Shown: in pieces, positions 1 to 11,138 of the stretch
Layout: each line of letters starts with the position of its first letter
How positions within the stretch are numbered: position 1 is the stretch's first letter
NCBI RefSeq assembly: GCF_037042905.1
Contig: NC_087261.1
Coordinates: 9,447,717 to 9,511,716 of the forward strand
Direction: 5' to 3'
DNA from: Lytechinus pictus
Taxonomy: Eukaryota; Echinodermata; Echinoidea; Temnopleuroida; Toxopneustidae
Length of the DNA stretch: 64,000 nucleotides
Position numbers and translations under genes: made by a program
The notes under the pieces: model-generated
Databases searched by the model: none
What the model was told of the DNA's origin: nothing
Seen by the model: only the letters and a program-made list of their open reading frames with translations

Positions 1-561
1 AGAACATATTTATTCAGGTAAAAAAGATCAGCATAAAACTGTTTTTCATTAATGACCTGATGAAAACATAAAGAACAACATAAATCATCATATCATACAT
101 GAAAATAAAGTCAAAATCTAAGTAAAAACTAACAATGCGTAGTAACATGAATAAACAAATATTTTTACTCAAATGATAATATGAATCAAACTAAAAATAT
201 TTGAAGTTATCAAAAGGGAACAGTTACTAATTCTAAAACTACTAATTGTATAATTTTGTATAATTTATTCACTGATACAAAACACTGAAATGATAATAAT
301 GAAATAATTATGGCATTATAGAAAATCGAGTGAAACAATGACAATCAGTTATAAATGTATGTCTAAAACTTTAAAATATCAAAGGGTTAAGATCATTACA
401 AATAATAGCAACGTGACATCAATGTTAAAGAGGAATAAAGGAATCGTATATTACAATAAATGAAATATAAGTAAGGGTTATTATAAGTTAATGTCAATAT
501 TGCATGGTTACACGATCAGTCACAACTCCCAGACCAACCACCACCCGCCATAAACCAGAGA
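1..561. other. AT-rich non-coding stretch
   Basis: This stretch is AT-rich with no open frame, splice pattern or repeat structure that I can recognise. It ends at the terminus of the hAT-like element at 562. Confidence 0.5.
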
Positions 562-1585
562 CAGGGGCGGATCCAGCTTTCACCAATAGGGGGGGGGGCC
601 GAAAAATATTTTCATAAACATTTTTCTCTATTGGCCACTATAATCTCTTTTTGTTTTTTTGGGGGGGTGGTTTTTCATGGGGTAGTCCTAACTAAAGACT
701 GATGTTTTAAGTATTTGTTAGTTTTTATTGTTATGAACAAGATATAAGGTATCTCATGTGGTCTTGATATATAATGCGAGCGCAAAGCGTGAGCTCAAAT
801 TCTTTGATAATTCGTGTCCTTAGACTTGCAGATTCTGAGCAGTTTTTATAATCATGAGCAAAGATAAGTATCTAACTAAACAATGCGAGCGCGAAGCGCG
901 AGCCAAAATTTTTAGTATAGTAGGCTTAGCGTGAAAAGGAACTTATAGGACTGTTTTAGTGACTAATGAAGAGGATAAACATATCACCAAACAAATAATG
1001 CGAGCGCGAAGCGCGAGCTGACAATTGTTGACAATCCGAATTGAAACTGGACATTCTAAGCATCTCTAAGCAGCGCGAGCTGAAAACTTTGATATAGAGT
1101 CTAGATCTATATTAACAATTTGTGTAAATCAAACAAAATAATGAAAGCTTGATGTGCGAGCTGAAATATTGTGTGCAAATTGATGTCAGAATTGGATATA
1201 TTAAGTGCCATTTAATTCTCTTGAGTGAGATTCATTACACAGGTAATGCGAGCGCGAAGCGCGAGCGAAAAAAATCTTATAAAGTCTATTTTCCAATTCT
1301 TCCCCTCACCTTTTTCTCGTTTCCTTTCGGGGTCGGGCCGGCCGTTACGAGGCTGTAAATTACACATCATGGGTAAAAGACCTCTTTCTTACTTTTGTTT
1401 CTGTTTTCATTGTTTCTATCAAGTTAAAGAGTACACTTTTTCTGCAGGTTGCCAAAAATAGGGGGCGGGCCGGCTCAGCCCACTCCTGGATCTGCGCCTG
1501 TAAAGAGTAAGCTTTTCTGCAGGTTGCCAAAAAATAGGGGGGGGCGGGGCGGTGCCGGCTCGGCCCACTCCTGGATCCACGCCTG
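562..1585 (+). mobile_element. Non-autonomous hAT-like element with GCGAAGC subrepeats
   Basis: The ends form an imperfect terminal inverted repeat: CAGGGGCGGATCCAG on the left and the complement of CTGGATCCACGCCTG on the right (13 of 15 match). A G-run follows the left end. The interior has no coding capacity. It carries the 19-base motif GCGAGCGCGAAGCGCGAGC at 885-903, 1000-1018 and 1248-1266, and a decayed copy at 776-794. The right end is tandemly duplicated (1428-1502 and 1503-1587), so there are two candidate right termini. Flanking bases share only AGAGA, not a clean 8-bp duplication, so hAT membership rests on the termini and on similarity to the elements at 10158 and 25368. Confidence 0.6.
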
Positions 1586-1587
1586 AG
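1428..1587 (+). repeat. Tandem duplication of the element's right end
   Basis: Two copies of about 75-85 bp lie side by side, each running from AAGAGTA through CTGCAGGTTGCCAAAAA and a G-rich run to the terminal CTGGATC...GCCTG. The second copy has a longer G-run. Confidence 0.7.
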
Positions 1588-3280
1588 AGAACAATAGATT
1601 CGGTCCACGGAATCCAGTGCTATCCGGTTCCAACAGGCAATAGCGAGCCAAAGAATCGTAACCGTTAGTGTAAATAAAGAATTAAATAAAATATAAAAGG
1701 GAACATAGGCCCCGGAATAGGCCTCTGGGAAAGGAAAATAATTATGCAAAGGAAGAAATACTAGTAGTGATAAAAATTAGAACAAAAATGGTTTTATGAT
1801 TCAGCAAACAAAATTTAGTCGGAAAAAAAAATAAAGAAAGAAGTTTAATGATCCACTTGAAGTTGTCATTCATTCTTAAACTGATTCATTTTGGAAAGAG
1901 GATTTCACTTTTCAAATTAAACTTGGACGTACTCAACTCAGACGAACTGCACTGAATGACATGTTTAAGGAGTTCGGTATACAATAGGCCTACATTACAA
2001 GCATCAATCAAAATTACGGTTTTCTTAGAAAAGGTATCAATTTTGTATAAATGAAGTTTAGATGCTATATTTTTGCCCTGTATTTAGGTTATATCGGGGT
2101 TTGGCATTGTGTTACAATCACTCCAGCTATGGATGAGGACATTTTCCCTAGCACCAGTCAATCTGCTCCATCGTCGCTTTTCCATCCACCATTCATCAGC
2201 AGGCAATGGCGTAATGACTGCTGAATATATTTTTTTAACACCGACGTTGACAGTGACTGAAATTGTCAACCTCCAACTGTCATTGTTTTTTTAGTTCTTT
2301 ACCCTATGTTATTAAAAACTTCCTGCACAACCGTGACAATTTTTTTGGGAAGTATTTCACTCCCACGGGACTTGTAACAACTGATCAACAGTACTGTCAG
2401 TGGAAGAAAATCCAAGGCGCAGTCTGATCATAAAGATGAGACATCTCATGGGGTTGCTTGGATGCAGCGAAGTTTCCATTCTTCTCTAAAGACCCAGAAT
2501 GCCTTGCGAAGGCAGTGCTAGATTGTTTGCTTTTTTTTAAAGCTTGCATACTACAACGCAAAACATCAATCAGAGATGACTGATCATGTCATTTTCAAAC
2601 CCAACTTCCTTTTGATAAGTCACGATCTTATGAATCCCTAAAAGCCAGAGTGACTTGAAACGTGAATGTCATCCCGACGATCAGCACTGCTATTAAAACG
2701 TGATGCAGCAACGAAAAATCACTAAACGTTGGAGAACGGATTCGTCTGATCAGGAGAAAAATGAGTATACTGGACCGGGTTATAAACCATTGTATCTACC
2801 GATAGCACTATCATGTGATTCATGATTGGATGCATGGGTACGTAAGTTTCATTTTTTTTTTACTTTTCTTTTGAAATAAATTCTTTTATTCGGTTACCAT
2901 GGTCACATAATTTGATTTCTCCTGTCCAGTACATAAGTATTAGATGGCAGGTGTTTGGTAATTGGCACATCGTCGGCTGACTTTAATGATTATTCACTAC
3001 ATAGTTTGGCTAGTCAATAGTTTTATGTAATATGCAAAGCACTCCTTCTATCATTCTTATTAATTGATAATTAACTGTTAAAAGGATTGTTCACTTAATT
3101 GATTAAGAACTGTTCGATTACTTGTTAATATTGATAACTTAATGATTAGTAAATTAATTGATAATTTTGTTACTAGGTTGTCTCATTTTTTTAAGAATTC
3201 GTTACTCGAGCAGTTTTAAGTAAAAATGATATTAAGTTTCTTTATCCTCTGTTTCATTTATTAAGGACTATTAGCCTTTA
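1586..3280. other. Non-coding stretch, no feature recognised
   Basis: Only short overlapping frames on both strands (about 60 codons near 2.1-2.3 kb) with no recognisable protein. No repeat structure is visible. Confidence 0.5.
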
Positions 3281-3877
3281 TTAAAGGACAAGTCCACCCC
3301 AACAAAAAGTTGGTTTGAATACAAAGAGAAAAATCCAACAAGTATACCACTGAAAATTTCATCAAAATCGGATGTAAAATAAGTTATGACATTTTAAAGT
3401 TTCGCTTAATTTCACAAAACAGTTATATACACATCCTGGCTGGTATGCAAATGAGGAGACTATGACGTCATCCACTCACTATTTCTTTTGTATTTTATTA
3501 CATGAAATTTGAAATATTCTAATTTTCTCCTCATCCTCAAAGTGATACAACGATTAATTCCTCCCTGAACATGTGGAAATAGCATTGTTTAATAAGTATG
3601 GTTCAATCAAGTTGGTCCTTATTGTCAAATCTATAAAAAATGAAATATTGTATAATTCTAACAATAAAAAACAAAAGGAATAGTGAGTGATGGACATCAT
3701 CGACTGACTCACCTAGTTGTGCATATCACTGTTTTGTGAAAAATAAGCGAAACTTAAAAATGTCATAACTTTCTTCTTTTACATCCGATTTTGATGAATT
3801 TTTCAGTACTATATGCTAGTTTGATTTTTCTCTATTTATTCAAGTCAGCATTTTCCTGGGGTGGACTTGACCTTTAA
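3281..3877. mobile_element. Foldback (long inverted repeat) element, TTAA-flanked
   Basis: The left end TTAAAGGACAAGTCCACCCC mirrors the right end GGGGTGGACTTGACCTTTAA. Similarity between the arms extends inward for about 190 bp (3283-3480 against 3690-3875), so a single strand could fold into a long hairpin. TTAA occurs at both borders (3281-3284 and 3874-3877) and may be the target duplication. The left arm holds a CRE-like TGACGTCA at 3463-3470. There is no coding capacity. Related arms occur at 36.5-38.6 kb and 57.5 kb. Confidence 0.7.
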
Positions 3878-4073
3878 AGGCTATTTTAAGCACGAAAGTC
3901 TACAACTCGTCTGACAGTCACTGACATCATTTCAACTAAATGTAAAGTTTAAGCAATTTGTCATTTCACTTTGTTACTTATGCACTTGATGAAGTAGTGA
4001 CGTCTATATTTGATCGGTGCATAAAACGGTATGAAAATTTCTCCAAATCCTCCATTTAAATTATCAACTGTTA

Positions 4074-4233
4074 TGGGTTGGCCTCACACAAGGTTTCTTC
4101 CTTTTTGGTCATTACCTTCCTCACTTTCTTTAAATTTGATGCATATTGTGTTTACATTGTCTATTTTTTATGTATTTTTATCTTGATCTCTTGAGGAGAA
4201 ATAAATGAAAATTGAAACTTGAAACTTGAAACT
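4074..4233 (+). mobile_element. LINE 3' end remnant
   Basis: A T-rich 3'-UTR-like stretch ends in AGGAGAAATAAATGAAAATT followed by short TTGAAAC repeats. This is the simple-repeat tail typical of CR1/L2-group LINEs. No reverse transcriptase sequence remains. Confidence 0.45.
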
Positions 4234-4769
4234 GAGCGACCGTGAATTTCGCTCTGTTTTGCATGAATAATTTTTGAACTATTTTACACACACTTCAAAA
4301 ACGTTTGAATCGCAAAATATGAAAGTTTTTTAAAACAAAATTACCACGTGCATGCTGAATATACGTATGAGCTTTAAATAAGACGTTAATTGAAACTTCA
4401 AAATATATAAGAACATTAAAATAATTATGCATTTTAAGTAATCAGCAATTTAAGTATTATTTATTTATTTGAGTAAAATATACTTTGAAGCTGAATGTAA
4501 TATTTTGTTCATAGAGTGTATATTGTAAGAAGAAATTGTCCAGTATAATTCAAATGCACTTTTGAGTTAGTAAGATTTCATTAAAGCGTTTTAAATAAAA
4601 TACTGCATTTTAAAGATAATATCTAAAAATAAGAAAATCAAGGTCACTAAACGATTTTTTTTATACAGTGAATTGATATCAAAAGTGTCATTGGCAATAA
4701 AAAAAAAAGACTACACACATAGTTACTAAGAATGCTTAGCATTTCAAATCATTTGAACAATACAAGAGG
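4234..4769. other. AT-rich non-coding stretch
   Basis: Very AT-rich. No frame, motif or repeat is recognised. Confidence 0.5.
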
Positions 4770-4861
4770 ACTGTTGCTTAAATACCTTCCTCAAGGTGGT
4801 GTGGCTCGAGATCGAACCACGGAGTCAGGCGCCTTGACACCACTCGGCCACTGCACCTCTA
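4770..4861 (-). mobile_element. tRNA-derived SINE (Leu/Ser-like head)
   Basis: Read on the minus strand it begins GAGGTGCAGTGGCCGAGTGG. This gives an A-box-like TGGCCGAGTGG (4840-4850) and a B-box-like GGTTCGATCTC (4808-4818). It continues into a non-tRNA tail (ACCACCTTGAGGAAGGTATT) instead of an acceptor stem, which marks it as a SINE and not a tRNA gene. Confidence 0.6.
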
Positions 4862-5465
4862 CATACAATACATGAAAATACAAAACATTTGACGATTAGA
4901 AACCGATATCATCGGGCTGCGATCCCGATTCCATTCAAACTTGGTGTGTTCGCACGTGATCATCACGTGTATAATGATATACTTAAGAGAAAATGAAGCA
5001 GTGTATTGAAGTGTACCTCTTTGTTTATAATATTTTTTCCATTCCCATTTACAGAACAGAGGTAGAAGATTCTCTGACTTGGATCGAGGCAAATGGGGAG
5101 ACCTCTTTGATGATTATCTGCACGTAAAATCACAAACCGTTGTTATGCCTACGTCGCATACTTGACACGTCGGCAAACTTGTGGCGTCCAACCTCTAATA
5201 TTGAGAGACCTTAAACTGGCACCTTTTAGACGACTTTCATTCCCATCTCCACAACATTAGTGATGAAGGATCAACACAGATTTGTCCCGGGAGGCCATTA
5301 ATCACAGATTAATCAGATTGATTTTCTGAAGATACAATAATTTGCGATTTTTATCTGCACATTTAACGGGAGTTGACCTTTATTGGACTTGATCAATGAT
5401 TATATCCGATAGATACATCGCCATAATTTACGTATAACTTTTGGCGAGTACCCTTCGAATTTGAA
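4862..5465. other. 5' flank of the GPCR gene
   Basis: Non-coding. No repeat is recognised. It ends at the TATA-like motif described next. Confidence 0.4.
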
Positions 5466-5473
5466 TATAAAAG
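5466..5473 (+). promoter_or_regulatory. TATA-like box upstream of the GPCR
   Basis: TATAAAAG lies about 430 bp before the GPCR start codon. A start site about 30 bp downstream (near 5495-5515) would give a leader of roughly 400 bp. This is motif evidence only; in an AT-rich genome such a match can arise by chance. Confidence 0.3.
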
Positions 5474-5904
5474 ATCTGACCGGATTCACCAGCCTATATC
5501 CGATCGACCCATATTCAGACCTATATACCTTTGCGTTGTTAACACAATTTATTAGACGAATACACAAAATACAAACAAATTTGAAAGGGACAAACTCATG
5601 ATCCCCCTGTTAATGGGCGGTGGAGAAATATCTATACCTAGCATTCGAACATTGCTCGGTGGCGATTTGAAAAGCTACATAGATTCAACACTCGCCTTAT
5701 TTCAATTTTCGATGATGGGTAAATACACATTTCCCTATCTAATGTAAATTTCAAAGAATAATCTAATTTGGCGCCCAGATACTCTCGGAGTATTTGATTA
5801 CGAATCTTCAGATGTATTCATGACATACGTCATACTCCAACACAAAATTGTCCATCATCTGAACATGATTGTGATGCCATTTCCCGAGAATACTTGCGGT
5901 GAAC

Positions 5905-7137
5905 ATGGATATAGCAAACAGATCCGCGTTCAATATTTCGTCAGATGAGGACGAGCGGTTGTTTTCCTTGACTTCAACCACCATAGTTGCATCGGTTGTT
6001 TCAATCATCATCAGTGTAACTATCGTAGGGAACATCCTGGTCATTTTATCATACCTTCGTGACCCTCATCTCCAGGCGAAAGTGGGAAACCTCTTCATCG
6101 TCAATCTCGCCATAACCGACTTTTTGGTAGGTTCTTTGAGCCTGACATTGAATCTGTCAAGGTTCCTCAAGGGTTACTGGCAACATGGTGAGGTCGTCTG
6201 TAAGCTTTGGCTTGTCATCGACTCCAGTGTTTGTTGGATATCAATGGTCACGATGGCTCTAATCAGCTGGGACCGCTATTGTTTGGTCACCAAGGGTCTC
6301 AGGTACAGGTCATTCCAGACCAAAAGGCGTGTTGGTGTGCTTCTGGTCATTGTTTGGACAGGGGTGATCGCTTTCTTCTCCTTGCTCACGTTTTCATGGA
6401 CTCCGATATCTGGACGACAGAATGTTGACTACACCAGAGCCTGCAGAATGGAATTCCTTTTCGATCCCTACTGGACTGTTTTCATCAACTTGATTTCGTT
6501 TGCCGCCTTACTTTCGATTGCGATAATATTGAATCTGTACGTTTTCAAGGAAATTAGGCGAAGATCTTGTCGAAAGTCTACGGTAGTGCATATATCCTCA
6601 CGAAATATCGGCCCACAAAGTCCAGACAAAATTGCGGACAGATTACCTGGCGAAAGTGAGGATACTCAAGGCGAGCAGTCACAGCATTCGGGAGATATAA
6701 TGGAAGTTAAACTTGATGGAAATAGCAGCAAAATTACAGAATCCACTCGCTATCTTGTGACCATTCGGAATATCGGAGACAATACGAGCAACTCAGACAT
6801 TGTTGGCCCTAACAACATTGACGTTGCGGTTGACGACAAGAGTGAGAAGATGCACTTTGCAAGACACCGGAAATCAGCTATTGTTCTCAGTCTCATAACT
6901 GGAAGCTTTATTCTTTTCTGGACCCCTTACAAAGTAATGACAGTATTTTTCCCGTTTTGTGGACCAGGTTGCGTCCCGGCCGCTACATGGGAACTGTTAG
7001 AAGTGTTAGCTTGGTGCAACTCAACCATAAACCCGTTTATATATGCTGCTACAAATGTGCATTTTCGAAGAAACTTTCGTCATTTTTTGTTTCTTGATCG
7101 ATGGAAGAGTGTACGAAGCAGGACAATGGATAGTTAA
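5905..7137 (+). CDS. Intronless class A GPCR, biogenic-amine type (histamine H3/muscarinic-like)
   Basis: A 410-residue seven-transmembrane receptor of the plasma membrane, expected to couple to heterotrimeric G proteins. Seen in the sequence: two N-glycosylation sites in the short N-terminus (NRS at 5, NIS at 10), the TM1 GN pair at 42-43, LAITD in TM2 (D72), the TM3 disulfide cysteine C99, an acidic residue at the amine-binding position of TM3 (D106), and DRY at 123-125. A long hydrophilic third intracellular loop runs from about 205 to 318, followed by FWTPY in TM6, NPFIY in TM7, and a short Arg-rich C-terminus. The CGPGCVP loop before TM7 and the TM3 aspartate recall H3 and muscarinic receptors. 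No ligand can be assigned. The frame extends two codons upstream only through a GTG, so the ATG at 5905 is taken as the start. Single-exon structure is common among echinoderm GPCRs. Confidence 0.9.
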   Translation: MDIANRSAFNISSDEDERLFSLTSTTIVASVVSIIISVTIVGNILVILSYLRDPHLQAKVGNLFIVNLAITDFLVGSLSLTLNLSRFLKGYWQHGEVVCKLWLVIDSSVCWISMVTMALISWDRYCLVTKGLRYRSFQTKRRVGVLLVIVWTGVIAFFSLLTFSWTPISGRQNVDYTRACRMEFLFDPYWTVFINLISFAALLSIAIILNLYVFKEIRRRSCRKSTVVHISSRNIGPQSPDKIADRLPGESEDTQGEQSQHSGDIMEVKLDGNSSKITESTRYLVTIRNIGDNTSNSDIVGPNNIDVAVDDKSEKMHFARHRKSAIVLSLITGSFILFWTPYKVMTVFFPFCGPGCVPAATWELLEVLAWCNSTINPFIYAATNVHFRRNFRHFLFLDRWKSVRSRTMDS

Positions 7138-7340
7138 AGGAAAAGTCCGGGTTTCAGGAATGGCCTTTTACTTTTCCAAGTACATGTACATGTAATGCAA
7201 TAGAGGAAAGCAGACAGATAAAAAGGGAAGAAAGAATTATGTAGGCCTACGATATAGTATTTTGGGTGTGCCTTTTCGCTTCATTGTTTTTGAGGCTGCA
7301 TGGCAGGGTATAATATCCCCTCCGCCTCTTCCTTTCTCTT
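7138..7340 (+). other. Likely GPCR 3' UTR
   Basis: It follows the TAA stop directly. No canonical AATAAA is seen close by. A TACATGTACATGTAATGC-type motif is present near 7183. Confidence 0.3.
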
Positions 7341-7363
7341 TCTCTCCCTCCTCTCTCTCCCCC

Positions 7364-7399
<36 letters not shown>

Positions 7400-7445
7400 C
7401 CACCCTCATATCACACCCTCACACCCCCACACGCACACACCTATT
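7341..7445. repeat. Compound (CT)n/(CA)n microsatellite
   Basis: About 50 bp of CT/CCT repeats run into CA and CACC repeats. Confidence 0.9.
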
Positions 7446-7997
7446 TCTTACAGAGCTCTTCCCCGTTACCCGTTGAAGTTAATTAAGCGCTTAACTTTAC
7501 AAGCACGCAGGAAGAGTTTATCCAGAGATAATTATGGTCAAGAGATATTCGCTTCCACGACAAAGGACAGATTCAAGAGCATACAAAATGTATTCTCAAA
7601 TGGCCTTCACAACACAGAATAAGCAGGAAGTCTTTGTCGAAAGTTGGGGAATCAAAATAGCAGTTTTGTCCTGGACTCTTCATACATAATTTGCAATTTG
7701 TCATCAGCTCCGAAACTTAGGACGAAACTGCTGTACGGGTTCACCAATTTCAGAAAGAACTCCTAGCTGTTTTTTGTCATTTTTTGCCTGGCATGTTCAA
7801 TATATTTACTGTGTTCTTGAATCCGCCCCCGCTGCACTTGCACTGAAAACTCCATATTAATTATCTCTATGACCCTCTTGAAACTGCCTTCTCTTCGCCG
7901 GTCTCTTCGCTGGTGAATGCGAGGCTACGAGATGGAGTTCTGTAGGAACTACAACATAGGCTATAGATCTTAAATAGGTCGCATGTTTTTTTTTTTC
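7446..7997. other. Non-coding stretch, no feature recognised
   Basis: No supported gene or repeat. Confidence 0.45.
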
Positions 7998-8165
7998 ACT
8001 GGCGTACAGATGGGGGCTTTCGGGGCCAATTTCTACGACCAAGAGAAAAATGAGAAAAAGATTGAAAAAGGAAGAAAAAGGTGAGAAATATGCTGTTTTG
8101 TGAATATTATGCCAAAATCTACCACAAGTTCGTTATTTGTATTTAAAAAAATAATGTCGAAAGTT
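7998..8165 (+). mobile_element. hAT-like MITE fragment (GGCGTACAG family)
   Basis: It starts CACTGGCGTACAGATGGGGG and continues through a purine-rich run to a body segment (GAAATATGCTG...AAAATCTACCACAA...TTTGTATTTAAA). That segment matches the element at 26539-26700 at a similar distance from its end. No right end is recognised. Confidence 0.45.
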
Positions 8166-8447
8166 TCCCTCAGCGTTCTTATCTTCTCGCCCGAATAGCT
8201 CATGTTCTTTACTTTGTGCAGAGGAGCATTTAATACCAAAAGCTTCATTTGAAAGTTTTTTTTTAAATATCATTTTTTAAATACTAAATCTGTATCCTCG
8301 GGAATAAACTTATACTTCTTTAGCTAGGTACTTACCAATATATTCAAGTCTGCGCCCTCTTTCAGCTTACGATCTCGGTACACTGTGTGAATGAATGCGA
8401 ATAAAACAACCGAGTTAGACGTGAAATATGTATGTCGGAGCATTGGA

Positions 8448-8573
8448 CCATTTAGTCAGGTCCAGATTTGAGAAAAGTAGACTGCCTTAGGCAAATCGTG
8501 TCAATGCTGACTTGAGAAGTGATTTAGCATAATTTGAGGGCGCTGAGTCCAAATTTGCTGCTTGCCAACCTTG
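8448..8573 (+). repeat. Left inverted repeat of a 13-kb gene-free island
   Basis: It begins TTAGTCAGGTCCAGATTT and ends near CTGCTTGCCAACC. The reverse complement of 21440-21592 aligns along its whole length with moderate divergence (shared blocks TTAGTCAGGTCCAGATTT, AATGCTGA and GCTGAATCC/GCTGAGTCC). Confidence 0.6.
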
Positions 8574-8576
8574 AGG

Positions 8577-9039
8577 TTGTATGAGCATAATTACAACAGG
8601 AAGGCATATGATATTCATTCGACCCAACCCATTAATTTTTTTTTATTTGATATAGCTGATTGACAAAAGTACATGATTATGATTGAAAATCTAACACTGA
8701 TTCTTGGGATGGTAACTACCGAACTTCCTTTGCCCAAATTGGGAAGATATATAAGTGACTTGGAACTATTTTTTGACTGGCGGAAGAATTAGGGCTATTT
8801 TACTGTTTCACTTGATGAATTTGATCCATTCATAGTTATCTTCATAAATGGCGATTTATTTTTAAAATGAGCTGGCTACGGTACCCTTTCCTGGTCAGAT
8901 ATGGAATGTCAGATATTATATCCTATCCAATGGTAGTAAACATTCCATCCTTTAATTTCACATTTATTTTTTATTAATTTTTCAAAAGTGCCATTTTAAC
9001 ACACAAGTCTATGGGGAATGTTTTACGCGCGTGACACCT
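8577..9039 (+). repeat. Dispersed repeat R, copy 1 (full)
   Basis: This unit of about 460 bp runs from ATGAGCATAATTACAACAGG to TTTTACGCGCGTGACACCT. It is closely matched by 20836-21299 and in part by 10013-10157 plus 12912-12957. It holds an unoccupied version of the site where the hAT element at 10158 inserted (TGGTAACTACCGAACTTCC near 8710). Confidence 0.8.
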
Positions 9040-10012
9040 ATAAGTAATAATTCCCTAGTAGTGGATGGAATACCTGCCCAAACTCCTCAGTAGCAAACAA
9101 TTTCTCACTGATATCAATATGTTTAGTCATCAAGTGGTGCAAAAAATTGGATTTAATGGCTAGCAAGGCTATATCAGGTAAAGTTAGTAGGTCTGTGTAT
9201 ATGTAAGCCTAGGAATGTATGTAGACTGGTCAATGTATAGAGTCTCGGCCTCTTTATGTTCTGATTCATCATTGTTTTGTGTTAGTGTACATCATCTACT
9301 CAATGTTAGAAAGACCTTTACAAATTGCTCATGTTAAAATTGTTCTTTGGAAGGGGGTAGAGAGGAGATAGAACTTTGAGAACTTTAATTACTGAGAGAA
9401 GAGTGGTACCTTCAAGGTTGATTTAGACAAAATTAAGGCACAGAGTAAGGGTAAGGTATCAAATAGTTTTCAACTAAGGAGGGGGGGGGGTGGTTGTATG
9501 TGCTCCCATCTTAGTCTAGCCCCCCCCCCCTCTTTATAAGCCATGATATCTATAAAATTCTCCCCCCCCTCTCTCTCTCTATCTATGTATTTCTTCTTTC
9601 TCTGATAGGCCATAACCCTAGGAAGATTTTGATAAAAAGGTCATATGCAAATGTAATATGTTCTTATTCTTTTATTGTTTCCTCATTCAATCTCATGTAT
9701 ATATCTGGTAATTATGTTGGGGACAGTTCTGGTATCGTGATATTTACTCAAAATTTACATAACTACACCTTTATATTACAAGGAGAACAGGACCCTACAG
9801 TGTCGTTGCATTCACTGTTGGGCTATATGCAGGTAGGATATGTATACTTCCATATAGTGAATATAACATGTATGGGTAACACATTAAAATGGGTCATTGC
9901 ATAGAAAATAGGCATTTTCAATGCATTTCTTTGTGCTAATGTGAGTGTACAGATATAAAAGAATACTAAAGTAGCTATTAAAGAAAATATAATTCATAGG
10001 TCATATAATATA
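9040..10012. other. Non-coding stretch with G- and C-homopolymers
   Basis: A G-run near 9481-9491, a C-run near 9521-9532 and a CT-rich microsatellite near 9560-9580 lie within 100 bp. Otherwise no gene or repeat is recognised. Confidence 0.5.
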
Positions 10013-10157
10013 GGTTGCATGAGCCTAATTACAACAGGAAGGCATAAGATATTCATTCGACCCAACCCATTCAGTTTTTAAAATTTGATATAGCTGATTG
10101 ACAAAAGTGCATGATTATGATTGAAAATCTAACACTGATTCTTGGGATGGTAACTAC
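10013..10157 (+). repeat. Dispersed repeat R, copy 2, left piece
   Basis: It matches the start of R copies 1 and 3 and is cut at GTAACTAC by the hAT element. The right piece resumes at 12904-12957. Confidence 0.8.
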
Positions 10158-11138
10158 CAGTGGCGTACCGTGGGTCACGGCATGGGGGGGGGGGGGGCAC
10201 CAGCAAAAATTTGAGTCACTTAGGGAGTCACTTAGGGAGCGCGCTCAGTTGCCAGGTAAACTGACCTAATAGAGACATTTTAAGGACATGCAGTGTCATT
10301 AAACAAATATGTATCTCACTGATTAGATAATGCGAGCGCGAAGCGCGAGCTGAAAATTTTTGATATTCAGACATAAAAAAAGACATTATAAGCAATTTTT
10401 TTGTAATTATGATCTGTCTCGCTAAACAAACAATGCGAGCGCGAAGCGCGAGCTGAAATTTTTGTATATGTTGACCCAAACAGGGACATTTTAAGGACTA
10501 TATTTTAGGAATCCATTTAGATTATAAATATCTCAGCATAGTCATCTAATGCTAGTGCCATCCTTTGCTGATTTTGTTAGAATTACATCTAAACACATGA
10601 AGCACTTTTTGTAGTCATTGTAATCATGATTATCATGCGCATCTCACTAATCAAATACTGCGAGCGCGAAGCGCGAGCTGAAATTCTTGAAATTGACACC
10701 TGAAGAGGGGCATTCTAAGGTTTGTTTGTAGGAATTCACTAAGACCTTACGTATTTCACTAACCAAATGATGCGAGCGCGAAGCGCGAGCTGAAAATATT
10801 TGATATTCAGATCAGAAAAATTGATATTTTAAGGACAGATTTTAGGAATTCATGAAGAGCAGACATCTCACCAATCAACTAATGCAAACGTTAGCATGGA
10901 CAGGAAATGTTTTATATTAAGACCATAAAAAAAGGCAATCACTTTAAGTAGTCATGAAAAAGAAGCAAATGTCACCACATAAAACAATAATTACTCAAAT
11001 TGCGAAGAAATATATTTTGTGTATATTGATTTGAAAACGGGAGGTTTTAGTACAACAGGATCATATATCCCGTTAAACAGTCCATGCGAGCACCAGGAAC
11101 AATGAAGACATAGGCCCTGAGCAAATAATGTTTCATAA

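Noticed and set aside
10332-10790. CRISPR-like array (regularly repeated 19-base motif)
   Set aside because: Spacers are alike, of uneven length and part of a hAT element, in a eukaryotic genome with introns and SINEs.
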